Shown here in pieces: positions 1 through 8,245 of a stretch of 52,002 bases of DNA. The DNA comes from Sedimenticola sp. Lineage in GTDB: Bacteria > Pseudomonadota > Gammaproteobacteria > Chromatiales > Chromatiaceae. The notes beneath the pieces are model-generated. The model was not told where the DNA came from, did not search any database, and was given only the letters and a program-made list of their open reading frames with translations. Every line of letters starts with the position of its first letter. The stretch's first letter is position 1. Where the stretch lies: NCBI GenBank assembly GCA_026992075.1, contig JALXAM010000049.1:1-52002 (forward strand), given 5' to 3'. The translations under genes and the position numbers were made by a program.

Positions 1-333
1 CATCTGGTCTACCAGCTCCAGTTCGTGGCGCATCTCCTCATGGAGAAGGAAACCGAGGAGGCGCTGCAACAGGCCGCCACCTTCCTGGACGAGCACCTGC
101 TGCGCTGGCTCGACCCCTTCGCCCTCCGGGTGGCCGGCCGCTGCCAGACGCCCTGGTTTGCCGGCGCCGCGACTCTCACCGCAGCTTACATGGAATCGTT
201 GCGGGACATACTGGCGGAAATCCTGCAACAACCGCGCCCCACGCCGGAGGAGATCGAAGCGCGCATGAAGCCGAAACGACCGGTGGAGGAGGTACCGGTG
301 GCCTTCATGCCCGGCATGGGACCGGTGGTATGA
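1..333 (+). CDS. TorD/DmsD-family molybdoenzyme chaperone, C-terminal part (5' truncated)
   Basis: The reading frame is open from base 1, so the true start lies before the window; only about the last 110 residues are present. The visible part is all-alpha, with an acidic QQAATFLDEHLLRWLDPFA stretch typical of the C-terminal half of TorD-like chaperones. These bind the twin-arginine signal of a molybdopterin oxidoreductase and hold it for cofactor insertion. The tail (PRPTPEEIEARMKPKRP) is probably disordered. It is followed 22 bp later by a cytochrome c and then a poly-ferredoxin gene on the same strand, which fits an accessory segment of a respiratory molybdoenzyme locus such as formate dehydrogenase. 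The enzyme itself is not visible, so its substrate cannot be named. Confidence 0.7.
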   Translation, partial: HLVYQLQFVAHLLMEKETEEALQQAATFLDEHLLRWLDPFALRVAGRCQTPWFAGAATLTAAYMESLRDILAEILQQPRPTPEEIEARMKPKRPVEEVPVAFMPGMGPVV

Positions 334-355
334 GTGAACTAATCGGGAGAAGACC

Positions 356-739
356 ATGACGAACAAACCGATTCTGCAACCCCTGGGCATTGCCCTCACC
401 CTCTCTCTGTGCACCACCCCGGTGCTGGCCGGAGACGCGGCCGCCGGCAAGGCCCTTTATGACGGCAAGGGTGCCTGTGCCAGCTGCCATGGAGCCACCG
501 GCGCCGGGGACGGGCCCGCCGCGGCGGCACTGAATCCGAAACCGGCCAGCTTTGCTGCCGGCACTTTCCGCCTGGACACGGATGGCGATGGCAAAACGGG
601 CACCGATGCCGACCTGGCCAACGTGATCAGGAACGGCGCCGGCAAATATGGCGGCAACCCGGCCATGCCCGCGAGGGGCGATTTCTCCGACGCAGACATC
701 GCCAACCTCGTGGCCTATATCCGGTCGCTGACAAAGTAG
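356..739 (+). CDS. Periplasmic class I c-type cytochrome, 127 aa
   Basis: Small monohaem electron carrier. Residues 1-25 form a Sec signal peptide that probably ends at VLA/G. The haem-binding CASCH motif lies at residues 41-45, and Met104 in NPAMPARGDFSD is the likely sixth ligand. The C-terminal helix DADIANLVAYIRSL is the usual last helix of the fold. The start is supported by GGGAG about 8 bases upstream. It lies between a TorD-like chaperone and a poly-ferredoxin, so it may pass electrons to or from the molybdoenzyme whose genes precede the window. That partner assignment is inference; the family assignment is firm. Confidence 0.9.
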   Translation: MTNKPILQPLGIALTLSLCTTPVLAGDAAAGKALYDGKGACASCHGATGAGDGPAAAALNPKPASFAAGTFRLDTDGDGKTGTDADLANVIRNGAGKYGGNPAMPARGDFSDADIANLVAYIRSLTK

Positions 740-746
740 TACCGCC

Positions 747-1844
747 ATGCGCGGGGTCTCCACCAGCCTGGAAGGCTGTGTCGATCAGGCATTGAAGCTG
801 CCCGGGATCGCGGAGGAGGCCTGCGTCCACGCCCGCTTCCACGCCGCCGGCTGCCAGGCCTGCGTGGAGGTCTGCCCCCGGGGCGCCTGGCAGCTGGAGG
901 AGGATTGCCTGGGCCTGGACATCGAAGCCTGCGATGGATGCGGCCTCTGCATTCCGGCCTGCCCAACCGGGGCGCTCCATCTGGAGCTGCCCTGGCAGAT
1001 CCGCAGCCTGGGCAGCAACCTGGTGATCCTCTTCGCCTGTGACCGCAGCGGGGTGGAAAACCGTGAGGGCGTGATTCCCTGCCTCCACGCACTGGGGTTG
1101 CGGCAACTGTTGCTGATCCATGCCGCGGGGATCCGTTATCTGCTGAGCTGCAGCGACGACTGCAGCCATTGTGACCGGCAGCCGCCCGTGGAAGGGAGGT
1201 TGGAGAAGCGGCTGGAACAGGCCAACCGCCTGCTCACCGAGCGCAACCAACCGCCCCTGCGGTTGCTGCAGCGTTCGGCGAAAGCCTGGCTGAAGCTGCA
1301 CGCCGGCGACGAAGTGATCCCCCGGGGCACGCGCCTGAGCCGCCGCGACTTCCTGCGGGGCGCCGGCACGCAGCTGAATCGCCAGCTGGCGGTCCTCGCT
1401 CCCCTCAACCGCCTGGAGAGCCGCACCCTGCCGCCGGGAGAACTCCTGCCGGAAGGACCGGAGGGACCGCTGCATTGGCCCTGGCTTCCCCGGCTCGACC
1501 CGCAACGCTGCAACGGCTGCGACGCCTGTGCGCGGCTCTGCCCCACCGGTGCCCTGCAGCTGGTGGAAGAGACCGGGGAGGACCGGGATCCCCCTTCCCT
1601 GGCCTACCGGGTGGATCCGGCTCCCTGCACCGGTTGCAACCTGTGCAGCGAAACCTGCGACCAGGAGGCGATCCGTGTGGTGGCAGAGGCCACCGGGAAA
1701 GCCACGGGGATCAGGTTGCGTTCGGAACGCTGCCGGGCCTGCGGTAATCCTTTCCACGAGCCGGTTGATCGGGAACCGGTCGCCTTGTGCCGTATCTGCC
1801 GGGAACGGGACTTCTCACGCCTGTTGTTCCAGGTGCTTGACTGA
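747..1844 (+). CDS. Tetra-cluster 4Fe-4S ferredoxin with an internal Tat-like motif
   Basis: A 365-residue iron-sulfur protein with two pairs of cysteine motifs. The N-terminal pair is C36xxC39xxxC43P and C62xxC65xxC68xxxCP. The second pair, near residues 253-310, is CNGCDACARLCPTGAL and CTGCNLCSETC. A C-terminal CRACGN...CRICR ribbon probably binds zinc or another cluster. Around residues 197-206 it has LSRRDFLRG, which looks like the twin-arginine start found at the front of NapF/NapG-type ferredoxins but here sits mid-protein, suggesting fusion of two ferredoxin modules. The gene starts 7 bases after the cytochrome c stop, so they are co-transcribed. It probably relays electrons for the neighbouring molybdoenzyme or helps to mature it; the exact role is unknown. 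Confidence 0.75.
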   Translation: MRGVSTSLEGCVDQALKLPGIAEEACVHARFHAAGCQACVEVCPRGAWQLEEDCLGLDIEACDGCGLCIPACPTGALHLELPWQIRSLGSNLVILFACDRSGVENREGVIPCLHALGLRQLLLIHAAGIRYLLSCSDDCSHCDRQPPVEGRLEKRLEQANRLLTERNQPPLRLLQRSAKAWLKLHAGDEVIPRGTRLSRRDFLRGAGTQLNRQLAVLAPLNRLESRTLPPGELLPEGPEGPLHWPWLPRLDPQRCNGCDACARLCPTGALQLVEETGEDRDPPSLAYRVDPAPCTGCNLCSETCDQEAIRVVAEATGKATGIRLRSERCRACGNPFHEPVDREPVALCRICRERDFSRLLFQVLD

Positions 1845-1876
1845 TCCCTTGGGAAACCTGGCAATTTCCCAGCCCG

Positions 1877-1909
1877 GCCTGCCTGTATTATAGTGAGAAC
1901 AGGGTAGGC
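1877..1909 (+). promoter_or_regulatory. Imperfect inverted repeat over a candidate -10 element
   Basis: GCCTGCCTGT (1877-1886) and ACAGGGTAGGC (1899-1909) are imperfect inverted arms enclosing TATTATAGT, which resembles a -10 box. No convincing -35 hexamer was found at 16-18 bases. The position, 15 bases before the start of the 88-residue gene, suits an operator or promoter for that gene, but this is weakly supported. Confidence 0.3.
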
Positions 1910-1924
1910 AAGAATCTCACCACC

Positions 1925-2191
1925 ATGCACCAGCAACTCACCAGGCTGATCGGCAAGCGGTTTCGTTATCGTGGACAGGTGTGGATCATCGTGGAGGTGA
2001 TGCGGGAGGAGGATGCATTGGTGATCGTGCCGGAACAGGCCGCTCGCGAGCGACACATCCAGGCCGACCAGTACGGCAACGCCACCCGCCGCTGTGGCAG
2101 TTGCATCACGCTGCCGCTCAGCGACCCGGAGGATCCCGACAGTTACTCGCCGGAGGTGATGGAGCTACTGGCGGGCAGCCTCGCCGAGTAA
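1925..2191 (+). CDS. Small protein of unknown function, 88 aa
   Basis: I do not recognise the family. The N-terminal half (LIGKRFRYRGQVWIIVEVMREEDALVIVP) reads as a run of short beta strands, like a small SH3-like barrel. It has two cysteines in RRCGSCIT around residue 60, no signal peptide and no membrane segment. It carries its own possible promoter just upstream, so it need not belong to the ferredoxin operon. Its last 27 bases overlap the 3' end of kdsB, which runs in the opposite direction, so the two transcripts are complementary at their tails. The codon pattern and start are plausible, but the function is open. Confidence 0.6.
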   Translation: MHQQLTRLIGKRFRYRGQVWIIVEVMREEDALVIVPEQAARERHIQADQYGNATRRCGSCITLPLSDPEDPDSYSPEVMELLAGSLAE

Positions 2192-2932
2192 CTGCTCCAC
2201 CCGCTCCAGGTCCTCCGGTGTATCCACCCCGGCGGGCGGCACCTCCGCGGCCAGGGAGACGTGGATACGACGCCCGTGCCAGAGCACCCGCAGCTGTTCC
2301 AGCGACTCCTGGCGTTCCATGGGGGCGGGCGGCCAGGCGACATATTCCCGCACGAACCCGGCCCGGTAGGCGTAGAGCCCCACGTGCCGCAAATGGGAGC
2401 GGACCACCTCCGGGGGTGGCGTTCTTCCCCAGGCCATCTCCTCCCGCTCCCAGGGGATGGGCGCCCGGCTGAAATAGAGCGCATAACCCTTGCCATCCAG
2501 CACCACCTTGACCACGGCGGGATCGAACAGCTGTTCCGGGTTCTCGAGATGGGCCGCCAGGGTGGCCACTTCGGCCAGGCGGTGGGTCTCCAGATCCTCC
2601 GCCACCTGCACCAGCAGCGAGGGGGGCACCAGGGGCTCGTCTCCCTGCAGGTTCACCACGATCTCCTCCTCCGGCCAGCCCATCACCTCGATCACCTCGG
2701 CAATGCGCTCGGTGCCGCTGGCATGACCCGGATCGGTCATGCAGACCCGGGCACCGAAGGCGTCCGCCGCCCGGGCGATGCGCTCATCGTCCGTGGCCAC
2801 CACCACCTCCAGAGGATCGGCGGCCATGGCCCGTTCCCAGACATGCTGCAACATCGGCTTGCCGGCCAGCTCCCGCAACGGCTTGCCGGGCAGGCGGTTG
2901 GAAGCGTACCGGGCTGGAATGACGATGCGCAT
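2165..2932 (-). CDS. kdsB: 3-deoxy-manno-octulosonate cytidylyltransferase (CMP-KDO synthetase)
   Basis: Activates KDO with CTP to give CMP-KDO, the donor for the lipopolysaccharide inner core, in the cytoplasm. The 255-residue protein begins [19 protein letters not shown], the nucleotide-binding signature, followed by VNLQGDEPLVPP near residue 100 for the catalytic acidic site; the length is normal for the family. The frame stays open further upstream, but MRIVIPARY is the conserved N-terminus, and its ATG overlaps the stop of the Trm112-like gene (ATGA), which shows translational coupling. It is the last gene of the comEC-exbBD-lpxK operon, in keeping with a role in lipid A/KDO supply. Confidence 0.95.
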   Translation of the reverse strand: MRIVIPARYASNRLPGKPLRELAGKPMLQHVWERAMAADPLEVVVATDDERIARAADAFGARVCMTDPGHASGTERIAEVIEVMGWPEEEIVVNLQGDEPLVPPSLLVQVAEDLETHRLAEVATLAAHLENPEQLFDPAVVKVVLDGKGYALYFSRAPIPWEREEMAWGRTPPPEVVRSHLRHVGLYAYRAGFVREYVAWPPAPMERQESLEQLRVLWHGRRIHVSLAAEVPPAGVDTPEDLERVEQLLGEAARQ

Positions 2933-3111
2933 CAGGCGTACTCGTCCGCTTCCAGTTGCCGCGCCTCCTCCTCCAGCATCACCGGGATGTCGTCGCGGAT
3001 GGGATAGGCCAGGCGGCACGCCTTGCAGACCAGCTCCTGGCGCTCCTTGTCGTAGGTGAGCTTGCCCTTGCACACCGGGCAGACCAGGATATCAAGCAGT
3101 TTCTTGTCCAT
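2932..3111 (-). CDS. Trm112/YcaR-family small zinc-ribbon protein, 59 aa
   Basis: A 59-residue protein between lpxK and kdsB. It begins [18 protein letters not shown] and has two CxxC knuckles (C11/C14 and C29/C32), followed by [13 protein letters not shown], the usual YcaR/Trm112 ending. In other proteobacteria the family sits beside lpxK and kdsB. Eukaryotic and archaeal Trm112 activates methyltransferases, but the bacterial role is not settled. The start overlaps the end of lpxK by 20 bases, and the stop shares bases with the kdsB start, so all three are translationally linked. Confidence 0.92.
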   Translation of the reverse strand: MDKKLLDILVCPVCKGKLTYDKERQELVCKACRLAYPIRDDIPVMLEEEARQLEADEYA

Positions 3112-4087
3112 CTTTCAGCTTCCTCAGCATCAGGTCCAGGTTGTGGACAAAATTGTCATCCGGTTGAACGTCGATCTCCACCACCCAATGATCCGGGTGG
3201 GCGAAACGGCGGCACTTCACCGCATCCTTCTCGGTCATCACCACCGGCAGGTCGGGCTCGAAGTCGAGATCCCCGGGGCGGTAGTCGTGGTGATCGGAAA
3301 AGGGATGGGGAACCACCTCCAGCCCATGAGCGGTGAGCAGATCGAAAAATCGTTGCGGGTTTCCGATCCCGGCCACTGCATGCACCCGGTGACCCGCCGC
3401 CTCCTCCAGCCCATGAACCTCCGCCGAATCTCCCTGAGACAGGGGAACCAGCCTCGGCCGGACCACCTGCATCACCGGCACCTCTTGCCGCCAGTGGCCG
3501 TTGCTGATCACCAGGTCCACCTGCTTCAGTCGGGAAGCGGGTTCCCGCAGGGGTCCTGCCGGCAGCAACCGCCCGTTGCCCAGTCCACGGCTGCCATCCA
3601 CCACCAGGATCTCCAGATCACGCCCCATGGCCAGGTGCTGCAGGCCGTCGTCCGAGATCACGATATCGCAGTCGGTGTGGGCCAGCAGCGCCTCCACCGC
3701 CGCCACCCGGTCGGGAGCCACGCACATGGGACAGCCGGTACGCCGCGCCAGCAGCACCGCCTCGTCGCCCACCACAACCGGGTCGCTGTCCGGTCGCACC
3801 TGCTGGGGCCAATGGCTGGCCCGGCCGCCGTAACCACGGGAAACGATCCCGGGACGGAAGCCCAGCTCCCTAAGGTGTCCCGCCAGCCAGATCACCAGTG
3901 GCGTCTTTCCGGTGCCGCCTACGGTGAGGTTGCCCACCACCACCACCGGCGCCCGGAAGTGGTGCACACGCCGCAGTCCACTTCGGTAGCCCAGGCGACG
4001 CAGGGCCACCGCCAGGCCATACAGGAACGACAGGGGCAGTAGCGGCAGGGAGAGCCAGGGGTTGCCGTACCAGAGGCGGGCCAGCAT
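3092..4087 (-). CDS. lpxK: Tetraacyldisaccharide 4'-kinase
   Basis: Phosphorylates the 4' position of the lipid A disaccharide precursor at the inner membrane. The 331-residue protein has an N-terminal hydrophobic anchor (residues 10-30), then the P-loop [15 protein letters not shown] near residues 48-62. SRGYGGR and ISDDGLQHL follow, both characteristic of LpxK. The start codon shares one base with the end of exbD, and the 3' end overlaps the Trm112-like gene. Unlike E. coli, where msbA precedes lpxK, an ExbB/ExbD pair occupies that place here; msbA must lie elsewhere. Confidence 0.96.
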   Translation of the reverse strand: MLARLWYGNPWLSLPLLPLSFLYGLAVALRRLGYRSGLRRVHHFRAPVVVVGNLTVGGTGKTPLVIWLAGHLRELGFRPGIVSRGYGGRASHWPQQVRPDSDPVVVGDEAVLLARRTGCPMCVAPDRVAAVEALLAHTDCDIVISDDGLQHLAMGRDLEILVVDGSRGLGNGRLLPAGPLREPASRLKQVDLVISNGHWRQEVPVMQVVRPRLVPLSQGDSAEVHGLEEAAGHRVHAVAGIGNPQRFFDLLTAHGLEVVPHPFSDHHDYRPGDLDFEPDLPVVMTEKDAVKCRRFAHPDHWVVEIDVQPDDNFVHNLDLMLRKLKDGQETA

Positions 4088-4515
4088 CAGTTCCCAGTTT
4101 CGGGGGCACGGGTGAGAAAGCTGAGGTGATCCATACCCAGCCGGCCCGCAGCATCCATCACCGTGATCACCGCCTGGAAAGGAGCCTGGCGGTCACTGGT
4201 GACTCGGATGGGAGTGTCCAGCTTGCCATCGGCCGCCTTTTTCAACGCCCGTTCCAGGGTCTCCAGGTCGTGGCTCACCAGCTCCTGGTCGTTCAGATAG
4301 TAGTGACCCTGGCGGTCCACCACGATCTCGATCACCTTCTGCTCTTCCTGCTCCTCCGGCGCGGCGGAGGCCTGCGGGAGGTCCACCTTGAGCTGGGTCT
4401 GCTTGTCGAAGGTGGTGGAGACCATGAAGAAGATGAGCAACAGGAAGACCACGTCGATGAGCGGGGTCATGTCCACCAACACGCTGTGTCGGCGGCGCTG
4501 CGGGCGGATGTTCAT
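4087..4515 (-). CDS. exbD: ExbD/TolR-family proton-channel subunit
   Basis: A 142-residue inner-membrane protein with one N-terminal transmembrane helix (about residues 13-35, DMTPLIDVVFLLLIFFMV) and a periplasmic domain. Asp21 in PLIDVVF matches the membrane aspartate that carries protons in ExbD/TolR. It partners the ExbB-like protein encoded just upstream (4-base overlap) to turn proton motive force into mechanical work on a TonB- or TolA-like protein. No tonB or tolA is adjacent. The place next to comEC and lpxK is a recurring gammaproteobacterial arrangement whose purpose is uncertain. Confidence 0.9.
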   Translation of the reverse strand: MNIRPQRRRHSVLVDMTPLIDVVFLLLIFFMVSTTFDKQTQLKVDLPQASAAPEEQEEQKVIEIVVDRQGHYYLNDQELVSHDLETLERALKKAADGKLDTPIRVTSDRQAPFQAVITVMDAAGRLGMDHLSFLTRAPETGN

Positions 4516-5126
4516 TCCTGCTCCCGCTCCCCGTGCAGCACCTCCACCATCTTGATCGCCTGCTCCTCCATGGCGATGGCCAATTCGTCCACCCGGCCGG
4601 TGAGATAGCGGTGGGCGATGAGCGTGGGAATGGCCACGGTGAGGCCGGCGGCGGTGGTGATGAGCGCCTCGGAGATGCCCCCGGCCAGCACCGCCGGGTT
4701 ACCCACGCCTGCGGCGGTGATGGCAGTGAACACCTTGATCATGCCGATGACGGTGCCCAGGAGCCCCAGCAACGGCGAGATGGCGGCAATGGTGCCCAGA
4801 GCGTTGAGGTAACGTTCCAGGCCGTGCACCACCTGGCGCCCCTCCTCCTCGATGGCCTCCTTCATCACCTCGCGGGAGTGGTGCAGGTTGGCCAGGCCGG
4901 TGGCCAGCATGCGCCCCAGTGGCGAACTCTCACGGATGGCCAGGATCCGCTGTCGGTCCAGTTCACCCTTCTTGTAGAGCTTCCAGATCTGCGGCAGCAG
5001 GTGATCGGGAACCACCCGCCTGCGCCGATAGGCCCAGAGCCGCTCCAGGGTGATGGCCATGGCCAGCACCGAGCAGGCGATGATGGGCCACATGAGCAGA
5101 CCGCCCGCCTTGATCAGTTCGAACAT
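4512..5126 (-). CDS. exbB: ExbB/TolQ/MotA-family proton-channel protein
   Basis: A 204-residue protein with three predicted transmembrane helices: residues 5-28 (AGGLLMWPIIACSVLAMAITLE), and two near 105-130 and 150-175 with the MotA/TolQ signatures LLGLLGTVIGMI and GISEALITTAAGLTVAIP. A longer frame exists (to 5159), but MFELIKAGG fits the family and removes eleven polar residues ahead of the first helix. It forms the proton channel with the ExbD encoded downstream. comEC ends 16 bases upstream of this start, so they are co-transcribed. Confidence 0.9.
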   Translation of the reverse strand: MFELIKAGGLLMWPIIACSVLAMAITLERLWAYRRRRVVPDHLLPQIWKLYKKGELDRQRILAIRESSPLGRMLATGLANLHHSREVMKEAIEEEGRQVVHGLERYLNALGTIAAISPLLGLLGTVIGMIKVFTAITAAGVGNPAVLAGGISEALITTAAGLTVAIPTLIAHRYLTGRVDELAIAMEEQAIKMVEVLHGEREQE

Positions 5127-5142
5127 TGCCGTCCAGCCGGTT

Positions 5143-7467
5143 CTATTTCGATCCCGCAATCATACTGCAAGCCCCGGGGATCTGCCGCTCGATTTGTGCC
5201 TGCCAGTAGCGGCGGTGGTCCCGCGCCTCCCGGAATTCCACCGCCACCGAACCAGGCGCAAACCGCAGTCGCAGCGCGCCTTCCACCGCCGTATCCAAAG
5301 GCCGCGCTCCCACACGACACCAGCGCGCCACCACTTCCGGTGCAGGAAACCCCCAGCGGTTGTAGGCTCCGGAGGAGAAGAGCACATATTGCGGGCGGGT
5401 GGCGACCACCAGGGGAAGAGTGGAAGAACTGCGGCTGCCGTGATGGGCAGCCACCACCACACTGGAGCGCAAAGCGCCGGCGTGGCGCCGAACCAACCGT
5501 GCTTCCCCCTCCCTCTCGATGTCCCCGGTGAGCAGCAGCGAGCTGCCGCCGCTGGAGACCTGAAGTACGCAGGAGGCGTCGTTTCCCGACGGGGTGTCAC
5601 CGGGATCCAGGGAAAGCAGGCGGAAATGGACGCCGTCCCACCACCATTGTTCCCCCGCCCGGCATGGTTCCACCGGGCGGCCCAGCGTGATGCGGCCGGG
5701 TTCGCCACTGACCACACGTTCCACCCGGACCCGCCGCAACAAGCCGTGGCTGCCCCCCACATGATCCTTGTCGCCATGACTGAGGATCAGCAGATCCACC
5801 GGCCCCTTTCCCAGGGTGGCCAGATAGGGCGCCACCACGGCGCTCCCGGTATCGAAGCCGGAAGGAAAAGCCGGGCCGGTGTCGTAGACCAGCAGGTGCC
5901 CACGGGTCCGAACCACCGCGGAGAGCCCCTGCCCCACATCCAGCAACGTCAGCTCGAACTCTCCGGGTCTAAGGGCTGGTGCCCGGGCCGGAACCAGCCA
6001 GAACCACAGGGAGAAGACCGCCACCGGCGCCAGCCACCATCGGGCGCCCGCCACCCGCCACCAGAAGAGCGTTACCACCGCCAGCCAGGCTGCCAGCCAC
6101 AGCTTCTCCTCTCCACTCCCCGGGAGCGGATTCCATCCGGCCGCCCATTGCAGCAGCCGAAGGGTCTGCTCCAGGATCCAGCTCATCCCCCGCAATATCC
6201 CTCCGCCAGCCCACCTCCACACCCCTTCCAACGCCACCGCCAGCAGGACTCCCGGCACCACCAGCAGAGAGAACAGGGGTACCAGCAGCAGGTTCACCAG
6301 CGGCGACACCAGGGAGAGGGTCATCTGCTGCCACGCCAGCAGGGGCAACAGCCCCAGCGACACCCCCACCTGCACGCCGATCCAGCGTATCCCGCCCCGT
6401 AGCAGCCGGGACAGCCAGAAGATGATGGCCACCGCGCCAAAGGAGAGCCAGAAGCCGGCTTCCCGCACCGCTGCCGGATCCCACAGCAGTACCAGCAACA
6501 GGGCCACGGCGAGGAGTTGCCAACCCCGCACATGGCGGCGCAGCAGCAGGGCCGCCATGGCCGCCAGCAGCATGATCAGCGCCCGCTGGGTGGGCAGGGA
6601 AAATCCGGCCAATGCGGCATAGGCCAGGGCCGCAACGATGGCCGGTACCACCCCGGCGACCCGCGCCGGCCAACGAGCGCAAAGCGGCGGCAGGCGCCGC
6701 CAGAGGGCGCTGGCCAGCGCCCAGGCCAGGCCGGCCACCAAGCCCACGTGCAGCCCCGAGATGGCCATCAGATGGCTGGTGCCGGTGGCCGCCAGCAGCT
6801 CCCGGTCCCGTTGCTCCAGCCCGCCCCGGTCCCCCACCACCAGCGCCCGCATCACCGCTGCGGCTCGGGGCGACGTCACCCTCTGCTGGATCCGCGCGGA
6901 GATCGCCTGGCGCAGCCGGTCCAGGCTCCATCCCCCGGACGCCAGCAGCCGCCCCTCGCCCCTGATATAACCGCTGTAACGCACCCCCCGGGCGTGCAGC
7001 CAGCCGGGGTAATCGAAACCGCCTGGGTTGCGGTAACCGATCACTGGTCGCAGTTTCACCGGCAGACGCCAACGGTCGCCGCTCACCAGCTGCGGTCCCC
7101 CGCCATACCGGGCAAGGCGAACCCGCCAGCTCCCCTGCCAGCTTCTTCCAGCCAGCCGGATCCGTTCCACCCCGAAGTAGAAGATGCAGCGCTGGCGGCC
7201 ACAACGGGGCACTCCCAGGATTCGCCCCTCCGCCACCACCGTTTTATTCAATGCGGTTTCCGGAAGAAACGGGGGCGCGGTAGCCAGCAGGTGCAGCCAG
7301 GACCAGAGAAAACCGCCGGCCACCAGGAACGGGAGGCGCAGCAGCGGCAAGCGCAACGCCAGCAGGCCCAGCGGAATTGCCGTGAGCAGCCAGACAGGGG
7401 AAGGAAGCCGGGGAAGCTGCTGGAACAGCAGGTCCCCTGAGAGAAAGGCCAACGCGGATGGAAGCAC
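5143..7467 (-). CDS. comEC: ComEC/Rec2 DNA-uptake channel
   Basis: A 774-residue polytopic inner-membrane protein that carries single-stranded DNA into the cytoplasm during natural transformation. The N-terminus has hydrophobic segments and a DUF4131/OB-like part (residues 1-190). The competence core follows (about 215-480), with MAISGLHVGLVAG and many membrane helices. The C-terminal metallo-beta-lactamase-like domain contains LLDVGQGLSAVV and LSHGDKDHVGG, so the metal-binding HxDKDH motif is present. The length is typical. It heads the operon that continues into exbB, exbD, lpxK, trm112 and kdsB. Other competence genes are not in the window. Confidence 0.93.
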   Translation of the reverse strand: MLPSALAFLSGDLLFQQLPRLPSPVWLLTAIPLGLLALRLPLLRLPFLVAGGFLWSWLHLLATAPPFLPETALNKTVVAEGRILGVPRCGRQRCIFYFGVERIRLAGRSWQGSWRVRLARYGGGPQLVSGDRWRLPVKLRPVIGYRNPGGFDYPGWLHARGVRYSGYIRGEGRLLASGGWSLDRLRQAISARIQQRVTSPRAAAVMRALVVGDRGGLEQRDRELLAATGTSHLMAISGLHVGLVAGLAWALASALWRRLPPLCARWPARVAGVVPAIVAALAYAALAGFSLPTQRALIMLLAAMAALLLRRHVRGWQLLAVALLLVLLWDPAAVREAGFWLSFGAVAIIFWLSRLLRGGIRWIGVQVGVSLGLLPLLAWQQMTLSLVSPLVNLLLVPLFSLLVVPGVLLAVALEGVWRWAGGGILRGMSWILEQTLRLLQWAAGWNPLPGSGEEKLWLAAWLAVVTLFWWRVAGARWWLAPVAVFSLWFWLVPARAPALRPGEFELTLLDVGQGLSAVVRTRGHLLVYDTGPAFPSGFDTGSAVVAPYLATLGKGPVDLLILSHGDKDHVGGSHGLLRRVRVERVVSGEPGRITLGRPVEPCRAGEQWWWDGVHFRLLSLDPGDTPSGNDASCVLQVSSGGSSLLLTGDIEREGEARLVRRHAGALRSSVVVAAHHGSRSSSTLPLVVATRPQYVLFSSGAYNRWGFPAPEVVARWCRVGARPLDTAVEGALRLRFAPGSVAVEFREARDHRRYWQAQIERQIPGACSMIAGSK

Positions 7468-7559
7468 CGGACCGATCCCTGGTCGATGATGAGTTCCTGG
7501 CGGGAAAATAGCACAGTTCGGTTCATCCGGTCATGAACCGGGATATCGGAGGAGGCGAA

Positions 7560-7580
7560 ATGACCTTCCCCGTTTCCTGA
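7560..7580 (+). other. Six-codon mini-ORF with a strong Shine-Dalgarno (possible leader peptide)
   Basis: GGAGGAGG at 7548-7555 is followed four bases later by ATG and a six-codon frame (MTFPVS, stop TGA). Just upstream, GGTTCA and TGAACC form a short inverted repeat (7520-7539). It lies between comEC (divergent) and the DUF2062 gene, whose own start has no good Shine-Dalgarno. It may be a leader peptide or a chance ribosome site; nothing else supports it. The rest of 7468-7711 shows no recognised element. Confidence 0.2.
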
Positions 7581-7711
7581 GCCCCCACCGCACTGGCTCC
7601 ACACCAGGCAGGTGGTATTTGACCTAGCGCATACTTCGCTGCGCGCAGGTGGCGAGTGGCTGCGCCTTCGTGGTGAAATAGGCGATCCCACCAGGGCTTC
7701 GACCAAACTCC

Positions 7712-8245
7712 ATGCCAAGACATCTGCTGAAGCGTCTTGCGCCGGATCACCACAAGATCCGCGATCACAAGCACCTGCAGATCTTCGGCACCCTGCTGCA
7801 CGACCCCAACCTCTGGCACCTCAATCGCCGATCGGTTTCGGGGGCCTTTGCCATCGGTCTCTTCTGGGCCATGATCCCCATGCCGTTCCAGATGGTGGCG
7901 GCAGCGGCCACCGCCATCCTGTGGCGCGCCAATCTGCCCATCTCGGTGGCCTTGGTATGGGTGAGCAATCCCGTCACCATGCCCCCCATCTTCTATTTCA
8001 ACTACCTGGTGGGAACCTGGCTGCTTCCCAACTGTCAGCCCATTGGCGAAATGGAGATGAGCATGGAGTGGTTCGCCCACAGCCTCGCCGAGATCTGGCA
8101 ACCGCTCTACCTGGGTTCGGTGGTGGTGGGCCTGGTGCTGGGCGCCCTGGGCTACGGAGGAATGCGGGGTTTCTGGCGCTGGCACGTGGTGCGCCAGTAC
8201 CGCCGCCGGGGTCAGCGGGGACGCAAGACCCCCTCTTCCAGCTGA
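7712..8245 (+). CDS. DUF2062 membrane protein
   Basis: A 177-residue protein starting [20 protein letters not shown], the standard N-terminus of DUF2062 proteins. The signature block [34 protein letters not shown] follows. There are three or four hydrophobic helices (about 45-75, 80-110, 135-160) and a basic, cytoplasmic C-terminus ([12 protein letters not shown]). The biochemical function of the family is not established. Its last 34 bases overlap the convergent lolD gene. The start has no clear ribosome-binding site, but the conserved N-terminal sequence leaves little doubt. Confidence 0.85.
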   Translation: MPRHLLKRLAPDHHKIRDHKHLQIFGTLLHDPNLWHLNRRSVSGAFAIGLFWAMIPMPFQMVAAAATAILWRANLPISVALVWVSNPVTMPPIFYFNYLVGTWLLPNCQPIGEMEMSMEWFAHSLAEIWQPLYLGSVVVGLVLGALGYGGMRGFWRWHVVRQYRRRGQRGRKTPSSS

